The notes below the pieces were generated by a model, which ran no database searches, was not told the DNA's origin, and saw nothing but the letters and a program-made list of their open reading frames with translations. The translations under genes and the position numbers were made by a program. Positions 1-6,991 of a stretch of DNA of 33,318 bases are shown one piece after another. Every line of letters starts with the position of its first letter. Positions within the stretch are counted from its first letter, which is position 1. Origin of the DNA: Paracidovorax citrulli (GTDB lineage Bacteria; Pseudomonadota; Gammaproteobacteria; Burkholderiales; Burkholderiaceae_C); NCBI RefSeq assembly GCF_900100305.1, contig NZ_FNEY01000042.1, positions 1 through 33,318 on the forward strand, written 5' to 3'.

Positions 1-271
1 GCAACCTGCCCACCGCTCTGTCTTTGAATGCTTGTCCGTATCGTGCCAACTGGCTTCTCGCTCTTCGCCCCCGGGGTGAAACACACGGCAGCGGGCCGGC
101 GCCTGAAGGCACCTGCAAGGCTGTGCATTTGTGGACGATGCGCTGCGCGCACCGGCCCGCTTGCCGTGGACAACGCTTCGCGTTGCCCACCACGCAGACC
201 TTCGACCACAACTACACAGCCTCCTACTACCTTCATGAACTCCGAACACCGGAGTCCTATCGAGGCGACAA
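1..271. other. No confident gene at left edge
   Basis: Several frames are open here, but none has a recognisable domain or a convincing start. One plus-strand frame, from about 180 to 288, reads as a plausible protein tail rich in Tyr, Asn and His. It would end at the homopolymeric G/C junction at 284-293, where the minus-strand gene fragment also loses similarity to its relatives. That may mark a recombination junction between two unrelated pieces of DNA. I cannot assign a function. Confidence 0.2.
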
Positions 272-535
272 CTATTCTGACGCGGGGGGGCCCACGCGGA
301 CCTTGTTCATGGGGTCTTCCGTGTACCAATAGAGCTCTCCATTCATCCAGAGATCGACCACCTTGCTTTCGCCGATCAAGGCCTTCGGCTGGATGCGGGA
401 CAGCCTCACGAATGCAGGTATCTTGAAATCACCTGCTCTGTCACCCACTCCGGACTCTTGCCCTGCACGCATCACGCCGAATTGCGTATTTAAGCCGCGA
501 ACAAGAGAGAAGGTTGACCCCTGAATTCCTGGCAC
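272..535 (-). pseudogene. Truncated member of W-rich exported protein family (copy 1)
   Basis: The C-terminal half matches the intact 127-residue protein at 32525-32908. Both carry the signature RLxRIxPxxLxGES, then VVDLWxNGExYW, then a Pro/Asn stretch ending V(R/Q)VG. Similarity stops right after that VG, at a run of G/C bases (284-293). The remaining family motif, RDVVFxNxPPEC, is missing, and a stop follows within five codons. The frame stays open upstream to about 613 with no ATG; the first usable start is GTG at 535. No signal anchor is visible in this frame, unlike in the intact copy. I read it as a 3'-truncated, probably non-functional relic. The function of the family is unknown to me. 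Confidence 0.55.
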
Positions 536-635
536 TTGACATAGCCCCGTTGTGGAAGGTAATGGTGCTGCAGCACTTTGGAAATAAATTTTATAAGTAG
601 CAAAGCAGCGAAATTAATCACAAAAAAGATGTTCC

Positions 636-848
636 TCAAGCGAGTTGTTTGGCAACTAATTTATCCCCAAAGGGGATCGCCTTCATCGGGAGAATAATTG
701 CTGTCAAAAGTGCCAACAGCAGCATGGCAGGAGCGTGCATGACGCCGGGCCAGATACGAACGACAGGCGTGGCTCGGTCGAGATCCGCAAACAGCTCTGG
801 GATGGACCAAAAAGTAAAGTAGCTGCTCACACCGACCAGCGCTAGCAT
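636..848 (-). CDS. Possible small membrane protein, perhaps a frameshifted fragment
   Basis: The frame encodes 70 residues with two hydrophobic stretches (about residues 1-15 and 35-55), consistent with two membrane segments and a basic C-terminus. The hydrophobic sequence continues upstream of the ATG at 848, through Trp, Tyr, Phe and Ile codons, to a stop at 876-878. This suggests the true N-terminus lay further upstream. A second frame opening at ATG 975 (or TTG 999), just after the protease stop codon, could supply that N-terminus if a frameshift occurred near 875. The DNA is AT-rich like the protease gene. No family is recognised, and it could be a decayed gene. Confidence 0.3.
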   Translation of the reverse strand: MLALVGVSSYFTFWSIPELFADLDRATPVVRIWPGVMHAPAMLLLALLTAIILPMKAIPFGDKLVAKQLA

Positions 849-1002
849 GCAGGGATACCAAAAGATAAAGTCTTCCTAATGTGGAATAACTCTGAAGTAT
901 TGATTTAAATTTCAATACAGAGTGCAACTGTGTAAAGCAATTATTTGAAGCCTTGGCCAAAAACGCAAATCGCATGATCACAATTTTGGCCAATGGCAAA
1001 AT

Positions 1003-2262
1003 TTACTCTGTCATCAAGACCACATTGGGGTGGCGATCCAAATAAGGGGCGAGGGGTTGGAAAAAGGAGACAGGGTTTCCGCCGAATACAGCCCCGCAGG
1101 TTCCTTGCGGATAGTTGCCTTTGGCTCCTGTATATACTCCCAATGCGTTGTTCTTGTCATTTATCACAGGACCGCCGGAGTCGCCACCAGCACCACAAAA
1201 TGTAGCTTCGGCAAAGGTAAATATCTCGGACCCTACCCAGGCTTGCCGGTTTGTTACTCCCTGGGTACCGCACCGCCAACCATTGGTGCCTCCCGATGTG
1301 CACACAGGCGTATTTTGCGCTAAGGGCGCCATCGGTTTCACGCCTACCAAGCTATTTTGCGTAGTAATTATTTTTCCGTAGAGTGTGTGAACAAAGTTGG
1401 TGTTTCCGAAAATAATCGCATCCAATTTGTTCGGATAGCCATCGGCCATGAATTGACCTATTTCCTCGCCTTTGATCGAACCAGAGGATGTTCCGATGTC
1501 GAAATACACTCTATTCCAATACTCGTTGTAGTGCATGCAATGTGCGGAAGTGATGGTTCCTGGGTAAATCGAGTCTATCACCACGTTAAATCCCGCAGTA
1601 CACCGATACATCGGGCTATTGGTATTTGAGGCGACGATTTTTGAACCACCGAAGAGAGTGCCCATCAATGTGGTAGGCCCGTTTTGATCTTCCAGTAGAT
1701 ACGCGTCCGGCTCGATGCCGAGCAGTTGGATTCTGGCTCTGATGAGGCTATGATTTTCCTTGCGGCCTGCGACCATTAGTTTATTCTTTTCTTCGTCTAT
1801 TCCTATTCCGTACACTAAAGGATCACCAAGTCTAGCGGAATCCTTGAATGCATCGAATATTTTTTCTCGAATGGTTTCAAGTTCCTTGTAACTGTATTTG
1901 ACTTGAATGAAAAATATTTTTCCCTCAGAACCTGCCATTCTGCTTTTATGTAGATTCAAAGGCACGGTCGTTGCGAAAAACTGCTGCGCCTCATGGTTCT
2001 CGTCGTAATGAATCCATGAGCCAGCAAAGGTATCTCCCGCCAGTTCCTTGATGGAAACCGTGTTCTTTCCCAACGCCTCCACGATCTTTTGGTTTTTCTC
2101 GGTGGCAATAACATCCAAGCCAGAAGCTGCCAACGCCTGCTCTTTGGTGAAATGAAAAACCGCAGGGGCTTCTTCGGAACTAGGCACGAGGGGCTGTGCG
2201 GTCACATTGAGCGAAATGGAAAAAAAAGAAACCATGGAAAGAATCATTTTTTTGGCAATCAT
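1003..2262 (-). CDS. Secreted trypsin/chymotrypsin-like serine protease with propeptide (S1 family)
   Basis: The 419-residue precursor begins with a Sec signal peptide (basic start, hydrophobic 6-20, cleavage probably after TAQ at 21-23). A propeptide of about 180 residues follows, then a chymotrypsin-fold domain from about residue 205. The catalytic triad is visible: His241 in SAHC, Asp281 in KLDAII, and Ser362 in GDSGGP. Six cysteines in the protease domain (221, 242, 321, 331, 356, 389) would allow three disulfides, as in alpha-lytic protease-type enzymes. The likely site of action is outside the cell, after export across the outer membrane. I chose ATG 2262 because it begins the signal peptide; an upstream frame to 2355 adds 31 residues without signal character. 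No strong ribosome site is seen. The gene is much richer in A+T than the flanking DNA, which suggests horizontal acquisition. The substrate is unknown. Confidence 0.85.
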   Translation of the reverse strand: MIAKKMILSMVSFFSISLNVTAQPLVPSSEEAPAVFHFTKEQALAASGLDVIATEKNQKIVEALGKNTVSIKELAGDTFAGSWIHYDENHEAQQFFATTVPLNLHKSRMAGSEGKIFFIQVKYSYKELETIREKIFDAFKDSARLGDPLVYGIGIDEEKNKLMVAGRKENHSLIRARIQLLGIEPDAYLLEDQNGPTTLMGTLFGGSKIVASNTNSPMYRCTAGFNVVIDSIYPGTITSAHCMHYNEYWNRVYFDIGTSSGSIKGEEIGQFMADGYPNKLDAIIFGNTNFVHTLYGKIITTQNSLVGVKPMAPLAQNTPVCTSGGTNGWRCGTQGVTNRQAWVGSEIFTFAEATFCGAGGDSGGPVINDKNNALGVYTGAKGNYPQGTCGAVFGGNPVSFFQPLAPYLDRHPNVVLMTE

Positions 2263-2420
2263 GTCTGGTCCCGAATGTAAATATTGAATGATAAGGCGAT
2301 GAAATGAGGTCGCAGCGTCACCGTTACGACTGCATTGTCGTGTAGGAAAGTTCAATCATGCACCAAAATTCCATCTGGCGGAAGAGTTTTCATTCATGTT
2401 TGATAGAAATTAATTATTGC

Positions 2421-2432
2421 GGCACTGTTGCA
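2421..2432. repeat. IS6-family-like terminal inverted-repeat end (relic)
   Basis: GGCACTGTTGCA at this position matches the outer end of the terminal inverted repeat of IS6/IS26-type elements. No transposase and no partner repeat are present in the window, so at best this is a solo relic. It lies about 160 bases upstream of the protease start, at the edge of the AT-rich patch. A 12-base match could also be chance. Confidence 0.2.
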
Positions 2433-2779
2433 TAAAGCCGAAAATATTGCAGTTACCATATTCTTTTGGGTGACAGATCGATCATCTCTCATCTCTTTTT
2501 CACTTTCCACCGCACCTGCGCATCGCGATGTTTGGCCGGGATTATGCGAAGCGATCCATAGCTAAATCCTCCGCGGCAGGGCGCAAATAGGTCGCGAGAC
2601 GTAACAGTTCCATCCACCGAAACGCATGCCGTCACCGCTTGACTGCCCTGTGCCGCCCATGCCTGTACGGCTTTCCCCGCCCATCGCGTCCCACGCTGCC
2701 AGCCTCGCGCAAAGCCGCGGGCCGCGCGGCGCGGCGCATGCCCCACTGCGGCTTTCCCCGCCTTCGCGCCCGCGCGCCC

Positions 2780-2914
2780 GTCCCGTGCCTCCGATACCGC
2801 TGCCGCTCCTCCCCCGCAAAAACGCTACAGGCCTCGTCCTCGCCCTCGTGGGCGCCATTGCATTCAGCGGCTGGGCATCGCGGGGCTGGGCGTGACGGAC
2901 TACTACCTCGCGAC
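2780..2914 (+). pseudogene. Remnant of an EamA/DMT transporter gene
   Basis: The segment encodes ATGLVLALVGAIAFSG, nearly identical to ATGLALALIGAIAFSG in the intact transporter gene at 4786-5757. The sequence then jumps directly to DNA matching WLGIAGLGVT-YYLA of the same gene. Relative to the intact copy, the stretch corresponding to 4935-5082 (148 bases) is missing; because 148 is not a multiple of three, the frame is broken. It is therefore a degraded partial duplicate or a paralogue relic. It is joined without a gap to a piece of an unrelated gene. Confidence 0.75.
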
Positions 2915-3040
2915 ATGCGCCCGCTGCGGCTGGCCGGTGCGCTGCGCGTGGCCGAAGGCGTGACCACCCTGGAGAAGGTCATCGCCGCAACGCCGCCGCT
3001 GGAGTCACGTGACCGGGCGGGCTCGCCGTCCGCGTCCTGA
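2915..3040 (+). pseudogene. C-terminal remnant of a GspE/PilB-type secretion ATPase
   Basis: The frame reads MRPLRLAGALRVAEGVTTLE followed by a KVIAATPPLE-like end. This is the typical extreme C-terminus of type II secretion or type IV pilus assembly ATPases (Arg-Pro-Leu-Arg, Gly, then Gly-Val-Thr-(T/S)-(L/I)-E-x-V). No Walker motifs or other ATPase parts are nearby. The piece abuts the EamA remnant on one side and a TctB remnant on the other, so it is a relic and not a gene. The family assignment is from recall of the C-terminal pattern. Confidence 0.5.
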
Positions 3041-3059
3041 ATCCCTCCGGCCTCATGTT

Positions 3060-3180
3060 CATGGGGTCGGGGTCGCTTTCGCGATCGGTGCCACCAACTA
3101 CAGCGTCGGGACCGGCGCGCGCATGGGTCCGGGCTATTCCTCTCTGATCCTGGGAATCCTGCTCGCGATCCTGGTGCGGC
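3060..3180 (+). pseudogene. Remnant of a tripartite tricarboxylate transporter TctB gene
   Basis: The plus frame reads AFAIGATNY, then GTGARMGPGY, then LILGILLAIL. This is the conserved first periplasmic loop and second membrane segment of TctB-family small subunits (DUF1468). Only about 40 residues remain. The usual four membrane segments and the TctA/TctC partners are absent. The segment leads straight into a rho-independent terminator at 3207-3229. Confidence 0.6.
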
Positions 3181-3206
3181 GGATACCACTCCACGATTGG
3201 GAAAGA

Positions 3207-3229
3207 CGGCACCTTCGGGTGCCGTTTTT
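3207..3229 (+). terminator. Rho-independent terminator, probably bidirectional
   Basis: A perfect 7-bp stem CGGCACC/GGTGCCG with a stable TTCG tetraloop is followed by TTTTT on the plus strand. On the minus strand the same hairpin is followed by TCTTT. It could therefore also serve the minus-strand gene that ends at 3247. Confidence 0.85.
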
Positions 3230-3246
3230 CTTGGGGTGCGTGTGGG

Positions 3247-3600
3247 TTATTGCAGTGGGGCGAGGCGGGAGCGCAGATGGGAGGCGCTCAGGGCATGACG
3301 GCGGAATCCGGGAGGGGTTGGGCAGCCCGTGCATTCCGGCGGGATGTTCACGAAGACCACGTCGCGGCCTACGCGGATCTTGTCCATGGGAGGATCCGGA
3401 TACCAACCGATCTGCCCATTGATCCAGAGGTCTGCCACGAAGGCGGCAGGCCGCAGCGCCTGCCGGAGCGCGCAGGTAATTTGTACCGCATCGGCGTTGG
3501 GGATCAGGGGCCCGGCAGGATCTTGCAAACCGCCATGACCGAAAGCGGGGCTGCTCCCGCCGATATGGCGTGGGTGGCAGCTCGAGAGCGGCTTGTTCAC
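3247..3600 (-). CDS. Divergent member of W-rich protein family (copy 2), probably a relic
   Basis: The C-terminal part carries the family signature: VADLWINGQIGW, then PPMDKIRVGRDVVF, then NIPPECTGCP. This matches the intact protein at 32525-32908 closely. Upstream of this block the similarity fades, and no signal anchor is present. Possible starts are GTG 3600 (117 residues) or ATG 3765 (172 residues, with an unconvincing Arg/Pro-rich lead). The latter overlaps the divergent flavoprotein gene start at 3714. The bidirectional terminator lies just beyond its stop. It is probably a copy that lost its N-terminus, but the preserved frame across the conserved block means a product cannot be excluded. 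Function unknown. Confidence 0.45.
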   Translation of the reverse strand: MNKPLSSCHPRHIGGSSPAFGHGGLQDPAGPLIPNADAVQITCALRQALRPAAFVADLWINGQIGWYPDPPMDKIRVGRDVVFVNIPPECTGCPTPPGFRRHALSASHLRSRLAPLQ

Positions 3601-3713
3601 GTGCGCCTCGCACCCCGGGTACGGCAATTGCCGAAGTCTCCGGAATGGGCGCGGATGGTGCGCCCGTCCAGTTCCGCGGGTTGCGGATGCGGTGCGGAAT
3701 CCACGGAGCGAAG

Positions 3714-4718
3714 ATGGCAGCAGACATGGCGGCAGGCGACGGAACAGGCCCCGAGGGCGGGACAAGCGACTTCGACAGCGATGTGCTCGTCATCGGCGGT
3801 GGCCCGGCCGGGCTGACGGCGGCGCTCTACCTCGCGCGCTTCCGGCGCTCGGTGGTGCTGGTGGATGCCGGCGACAGCCGCGTCGCGAAGATTCCGCGCT
3901 CGCACAACTATCCCGGTTTCGTGGATGGAATTCCGGGCCATTCGCTGCTGGAGACACTGCGCGCGCAGATGCGGCGCTATCCGATCCGCACCGTGCGCGC
4001 CGCGATCGAACGCATCGAGCGCGTGGCGCCGGCCGAAGGCGCATCCGGCCCAGCGGAAGGGCAAGGACAAGGGCAAGGGTTCTTCCATGCGCACTGGCGC
4101 GGCGGAGGCAGCGTGCGCGCGCCGTTCGTGCTGCTGGCCACGGGTGTGGAAGATATCCCGCCGCCGATGCCGCACGTGCGGCAGGCCCTGGAGGACGGAC
4201 TGCTGCGCTACTGCCCCGTGTGCGATGCCTACGAAGCGATCGGCCAGGGGATCGGCGTCATCGCCGAGGGGGCGCACGGGGTCGGCGAGGCGATCTACCT
4301 GCGGCATTTCAGCGCCGACGTCACGCTGTTCCTCGCGCCCGGCGATACGGTGCTGTCGGGTGATGACCGAGAGCGGCTGGTGCGCGCCGGCATCCGCTGG
4401 GTGCAGGCACCCGTGGACGCGATCCGCCGCGAGGGGGACCGCGTGGTGGTGCACCATGCGGGGGGCAGTTCGGCGTGCGACACGCTCTACTGCGCGCTGG
4501 GCCTGCAGATCCATGCGGGCCTGGCCGCCGGGCTGGGCGCCGCGCTGGACGCATCGGGCTACGTGGTGGTGGATGCCCACGGCGCGACCACGGTGCCGGG
4601 TCTCTATGCGGCGGGCGACGTGGCGCAGGGGCTGAACCAGATCGCCGTGGCGGCGGGCGGCGCGGCCATCGCGTCCTCGGCCATTCACGTGGCGCTGGGG
4701 CCGTCGTCCGGCACCTAG
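3714..4718 (+). CDS. Thioredoxin-reductase-like FAD/NAD(P) oxidoreductase
   Basis: The 334-residue protein is a two-dinucleotide-fold pyridine nucleotide-disulfide oxidoreductase of the TrxB group. It has an N-terminal FAD-binding motif VIGGGPAG (about 27-33), a redox-active CPVC pair (Cys167/Cys170) in place of the usual CATC, and a second Rossmann region after it. The C-terminus carries the FAD-contacting VPGLYAAGDVAQGLNQ sequence. It is cytosolic and transfers electrons from NAD(P)H to a disulfide partner that cannot be named from sequence. ATG 3714 is chosen because GGAG lies about six bases upstream; an open frame extends back to 3570 but overlaps the minus-strand copy 2. It is a single gene with no obvious partner, 67 bases before the EamA gene. 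Confidence 0.85.
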   Translation: MAADMAAGDGTGPEGGTSDFDSDVLVIGGGPAGLTAALYLARFRRSVVLVDAGDSRVAKIPRSHNYPGFVDGIPGHSLLETLRAQMRRYPIRTVRAAIERIERVAPAEGASGPAEGQGQGQGFFHAHWRGGGSVRAPFVLLATGVEDIPPPMPHVRQALEDGLLRYCPVCDAYEAIGQGIGVIAEGAHGVGEAIYLRHFSADVTLFLAPGDTVLSGDDRERLVRAGIRWVQAPVDAIRREGDRVVVHHAGGSSACDTLYCALGLQIHAGLAAGLGAALDASGYVVVDAHGATTVPGLYAAGDVAQGLNQIAVAAGGAAIASSAIHVALGPSSGT

Positions 4719-4785
4719 CGAGGCCGCGGCCGGCATCGCGGTTCACGGTGCCCGCATTCCGCACTGCAGGGGGCCTGCCGGCGCC

Positions 4786-5757
4786 GTGCGTGCGACACTG
4801 GCCGGCTCCCCCACGATCCGCCCGAGCTCCTCTTCCGTGCCTTCTTCCGACTCCGCTGTGCCTTCCCCGTCCTCTTCCGGCAAGGCCGCCACCGGCCTCG
4901 CCCTTGCGCTCATCGGTGCCATCGCCTTCAGCGGCAAGGCCATCATCGTCAAGCTCGCCTACCGCTACGGGGTGGATGCGGTCACGCTGCTGATGTACCG
5001 CATGCTGTTCGCGCTGCCCGTCTTCGCGGCCATGGGGTGGTGGGCGAGCCGCGGCAAGCCCCCGCTGTCGCGCCGTGATTGGCTGGGCATCGCGGGGCTG
5101 GGCGTCACGGGGTACTACCTCGCGAGCTTTCTCGATTTCGCCGGGCTGGCCTACATCACGGCGAGCCTGGAGCGGCTCATCCTGTACCTCAACCCCACGC
5201 TGGTGGTGGTGCTGGGCTGGCTGCTCTACGGGCGCGGCATCCGCCGCGGGCAGGTGCTGGGCATGGCGATCAGCTACTGCGGCGTGGTGCTGGTGTTCGG
5301 CCACGAGGCCAGCCTGCAGGGAAAGGATGTGGCCTGGGGCGTGCTGCTGGTCTTCCTCTCGGCCGTGAGCTATGCGGTGTATCTGGTCTACAGCGGCGAG
5401 ATGGTGCGGCGCGTGGGTTCGCTGCGGCTCGTGGGCCTGGCCACCACGGTGGCGTGCGTGTGCTGCATCGCCCAGTTCGTGGTGTTGCGGCCGCTCTCGG
5501 CGGCGCTGGTGGCGCCCGAGGTGCTGGGCCTGTCGGTGCTCAACGCGGTGTTCTGCACCGCCGTGCCGGTGCTGCTGGTGATGATGGCGATCGAGCGCAT
5601 CGGCGCGGGCGCGGCGGCGCAGGCCGGCATGATCGGGCCGCTTTCCACCATCCTCATGGGCGTGTGGCTGCTGGGCGAGCCGTTCACGCTCTGGGTGGCG
5701 GCCGGCACGGTGCTGGTGATGGCGGGCATCTTCGTATTTACGCGCATGAGAAATTGA
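4786..5757 (+). CDS. EamA/RhaT (DMT superfamily) transporter
   Basis: The 323-residue inner-membrane protein has ten predicted helices arranged as two EamA repeats: one from about residue 25 (ATGLALALIGAIAFSGKAIIVK) to 165, the other to the end, finishing with GTVLVMAGIFVFTR. Members export or import metabolites such as amino acids or nucleosides; the substrate cannot be told. The N-terminus is unusual, a Ser/Pro-rich lead. The start is GTG 4786, preceded by a purine-rich CAGGGGG about 15 bases upstream; GTG 4837 is an alternative. A broken partial copy of this gene lies at 2780-2914. Confidence 0.85.
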   Translation: MRATLAGSPTIRPSSSSVPSSDSAVPSPSSSGKAATGLALALIGAIAFSGKAIIVKLAYRYGVDAVTLLMYRMLFALPVFAAMGWWASRGKPPLSRRDWLGIAGLGVTGYYLASFLDFAGLAYITASLERLILYLNPTLVVVLGWLLYGRGIRRGQVLGMAISYCGVVLVFGHEASLQGKDVAWGVLLVFLSAVSYAVYLVYSGEMVRRVGSLRLVGLATTVACVCCIAQFVVLRPLSAALVAPEVLGLSVLNAVFCTAVPVLLVMMAIERIGAGAAAQAGMIGPLSTILMGVWLLGEPFTLWVAAGTVLVMAGIFVFTRMRN

Positions 5758-5940
5758 TCCCCCCTGAGTCGCCTTCGGCGCCTCCGTGCAGCCGCCGGAG
5801 TCGGCTGCTCTTCAGGCACGTCCAGGCCTGCGCAGGCAGGCCCGGAGCCGCGGCCTTCAGCCCCAGGGGGACGACGCCAGCGGCCCGGCAAAGCCGGTTC
5901 CGCGGCGTCTGCTGGCATGGCCTGCTCCGCGGCCATTGGA
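5758..5940. repeat. GC-rich intergenic repeat-like element
   Basis: Right after the EamA stop lies a block with several short inverted repeats, for example CCGGC-AAA-GCCGG. The wording (CCCCCTGAGTCGCC, then a run of CCCAGGGGGACGACGCC, then GCCGGTTCCGCGGCG) resembles the multi-copy intergenic repeats frequent in Comamonadaceae genomes. No second copy is present in this window, so the repeat status rests on recall. The rest of the gap to 6114 holds only the start region of the next gene. Confidence 0.4.
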
Positions 5941-6114
5941 ACGGTAGCGCCGCTAGGATTCGGACGCCTTGCCCCGAACGTGGGAGGCTATTCCCCGGCA
6001 CCCCACGCGGATGCCGGGCTTCCGTACCATCGCGGTTCCGGCGCCGGGCGCGCCACCACCAACCACTGCGTTGCCGCATTGCGCGGCACGGCGCGGAAAG
6101 AAAGGACACGCACT

Positions 6115-6945
6115 ATGGATCTGGGTATCACGGGCAAATGGGCACTGGTCTGCGGAGCGAGCAAGGGCCTGGGCTATGGCTGCGCCGAGGCGCTGGTGCG
6201 CGAGGGCGTGAACGTGGTCATCAACGCGCGCAATCCCGAGGACCTGCGCCTGGCGGCCGCGCGGCTGGCTTCGGCGGGCGCGGAGATCACGGCGGCCGCC
6301 GGCCAGAAGGGGCCACCGCCGCAGGTGGTGGCCGTGGCCGCCGACATCACCACGCCGGAGGGGCGCGAGGCAGCGTTCGCCGCGCCGGGCGGGCCGGGGC
6401 GCGATTTCGACATCGTGGTGACGAACGCGGGCGGCCCGCCGCCCGGCGATTTCCGCGAGTGGGACCGCGAGGCCTGGATCCGCGCGGTGGATGCCAACAT
6501 GCTCACGCCGATCGAGCTGATCAAGGCGACGGTGGACGGCATGGCGGCGCGCGGCTTCGGCCGCATCGTGAACATCACGTCGAGCGCGGTGAAGGCGCCG
6601 ATCGACATCCTGGGCCTGTCCAACGGCGCGCGCAGCGGCCTCACGGGGTTCGTGGCGGGCGCCGCGCGCAGCGGCATCGCCGCCAAGGGCGTGACCATCA
6701 ACAACCTGCTGCCCGGCAAGTTCGACACCGACCGGCTGGCGGCCACCATCCAGGCGGCCGTGAAGAAGTCGGGCAAGAGCGAGGACGATGTGCGCCGGGC
6801 CCAGCAGGCGGCCATTCCGGCGGGCCGCTACGGCACGCCGCAGGAGTTCGGCGCGATCTGCGCCTTCCTCTGCAGCGTGCAGGCGGCCTACCTGACCGGG
6901 CAGAACGTGCTGGCCGACGGCGGCGCCTATCCCGGGGCGTTCTGA
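6115..6945 (+). CDS. SDR-family protein lacking the catalytic Tyr and Lys
   Basis: The 276-residue Rossmann-fold protein has the cofactor motif GASKGLG (14-20) and a NAG motif (104-106) but a changed catalytic centre. The usual Ser is present (Ser156/157), yet the YxxxK motif reads as Ser169...Arg173 (SNGAR). This fits the BKR-like SDR subgroup known for imperfect tetrads, whose activity is uncertain. About 15 Gly/Pro/Ala-rich residues are inserted after the second strand. A GAAAGAAAGGA purine tract lies about 10 bases before ATG 6115. It converges with the chemoreceptor gene 46 bases downstream. It could be a ketoacyl-ACP reductase relative or a non-catalytic binding protein. Confidence 0.75.
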   Translation: MDLGITGKWALVCGASKGLGYGCAEALVREGVNVVINARNPEDLRLAAARLASAGAEITAAAGQKGPPPQVVAVAADITTPEGREAAFAAPGGPGRDFDIVVTNAGGPPPGDFREWDREAWIRAVDANMLTPIELIKATVDGMAARGFGRIVNITSSAVKAPIDILGLSNGARSGLTGFVAGAARSGIAAKGVTINNLLPGKFDTDRLAATIQAAVKKSGKSEDDVRRAQQAAIPAGRYGTPQEFGAICAFLCSVQAAYLTGQNVLADGGAYPGAF

Positions 6946-6991
6946 GCGGCCGCTTGCCTGCTTTCCGGCCTGCCGTGCCGCGCGCGCGCCG

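Noticed and set aside
3570-3713. Upstream extension of the flavoprotein start
   Set aside because: It has no conserved sequence, and ATG 3714 has a good ribosome site and family-like N-terminus.
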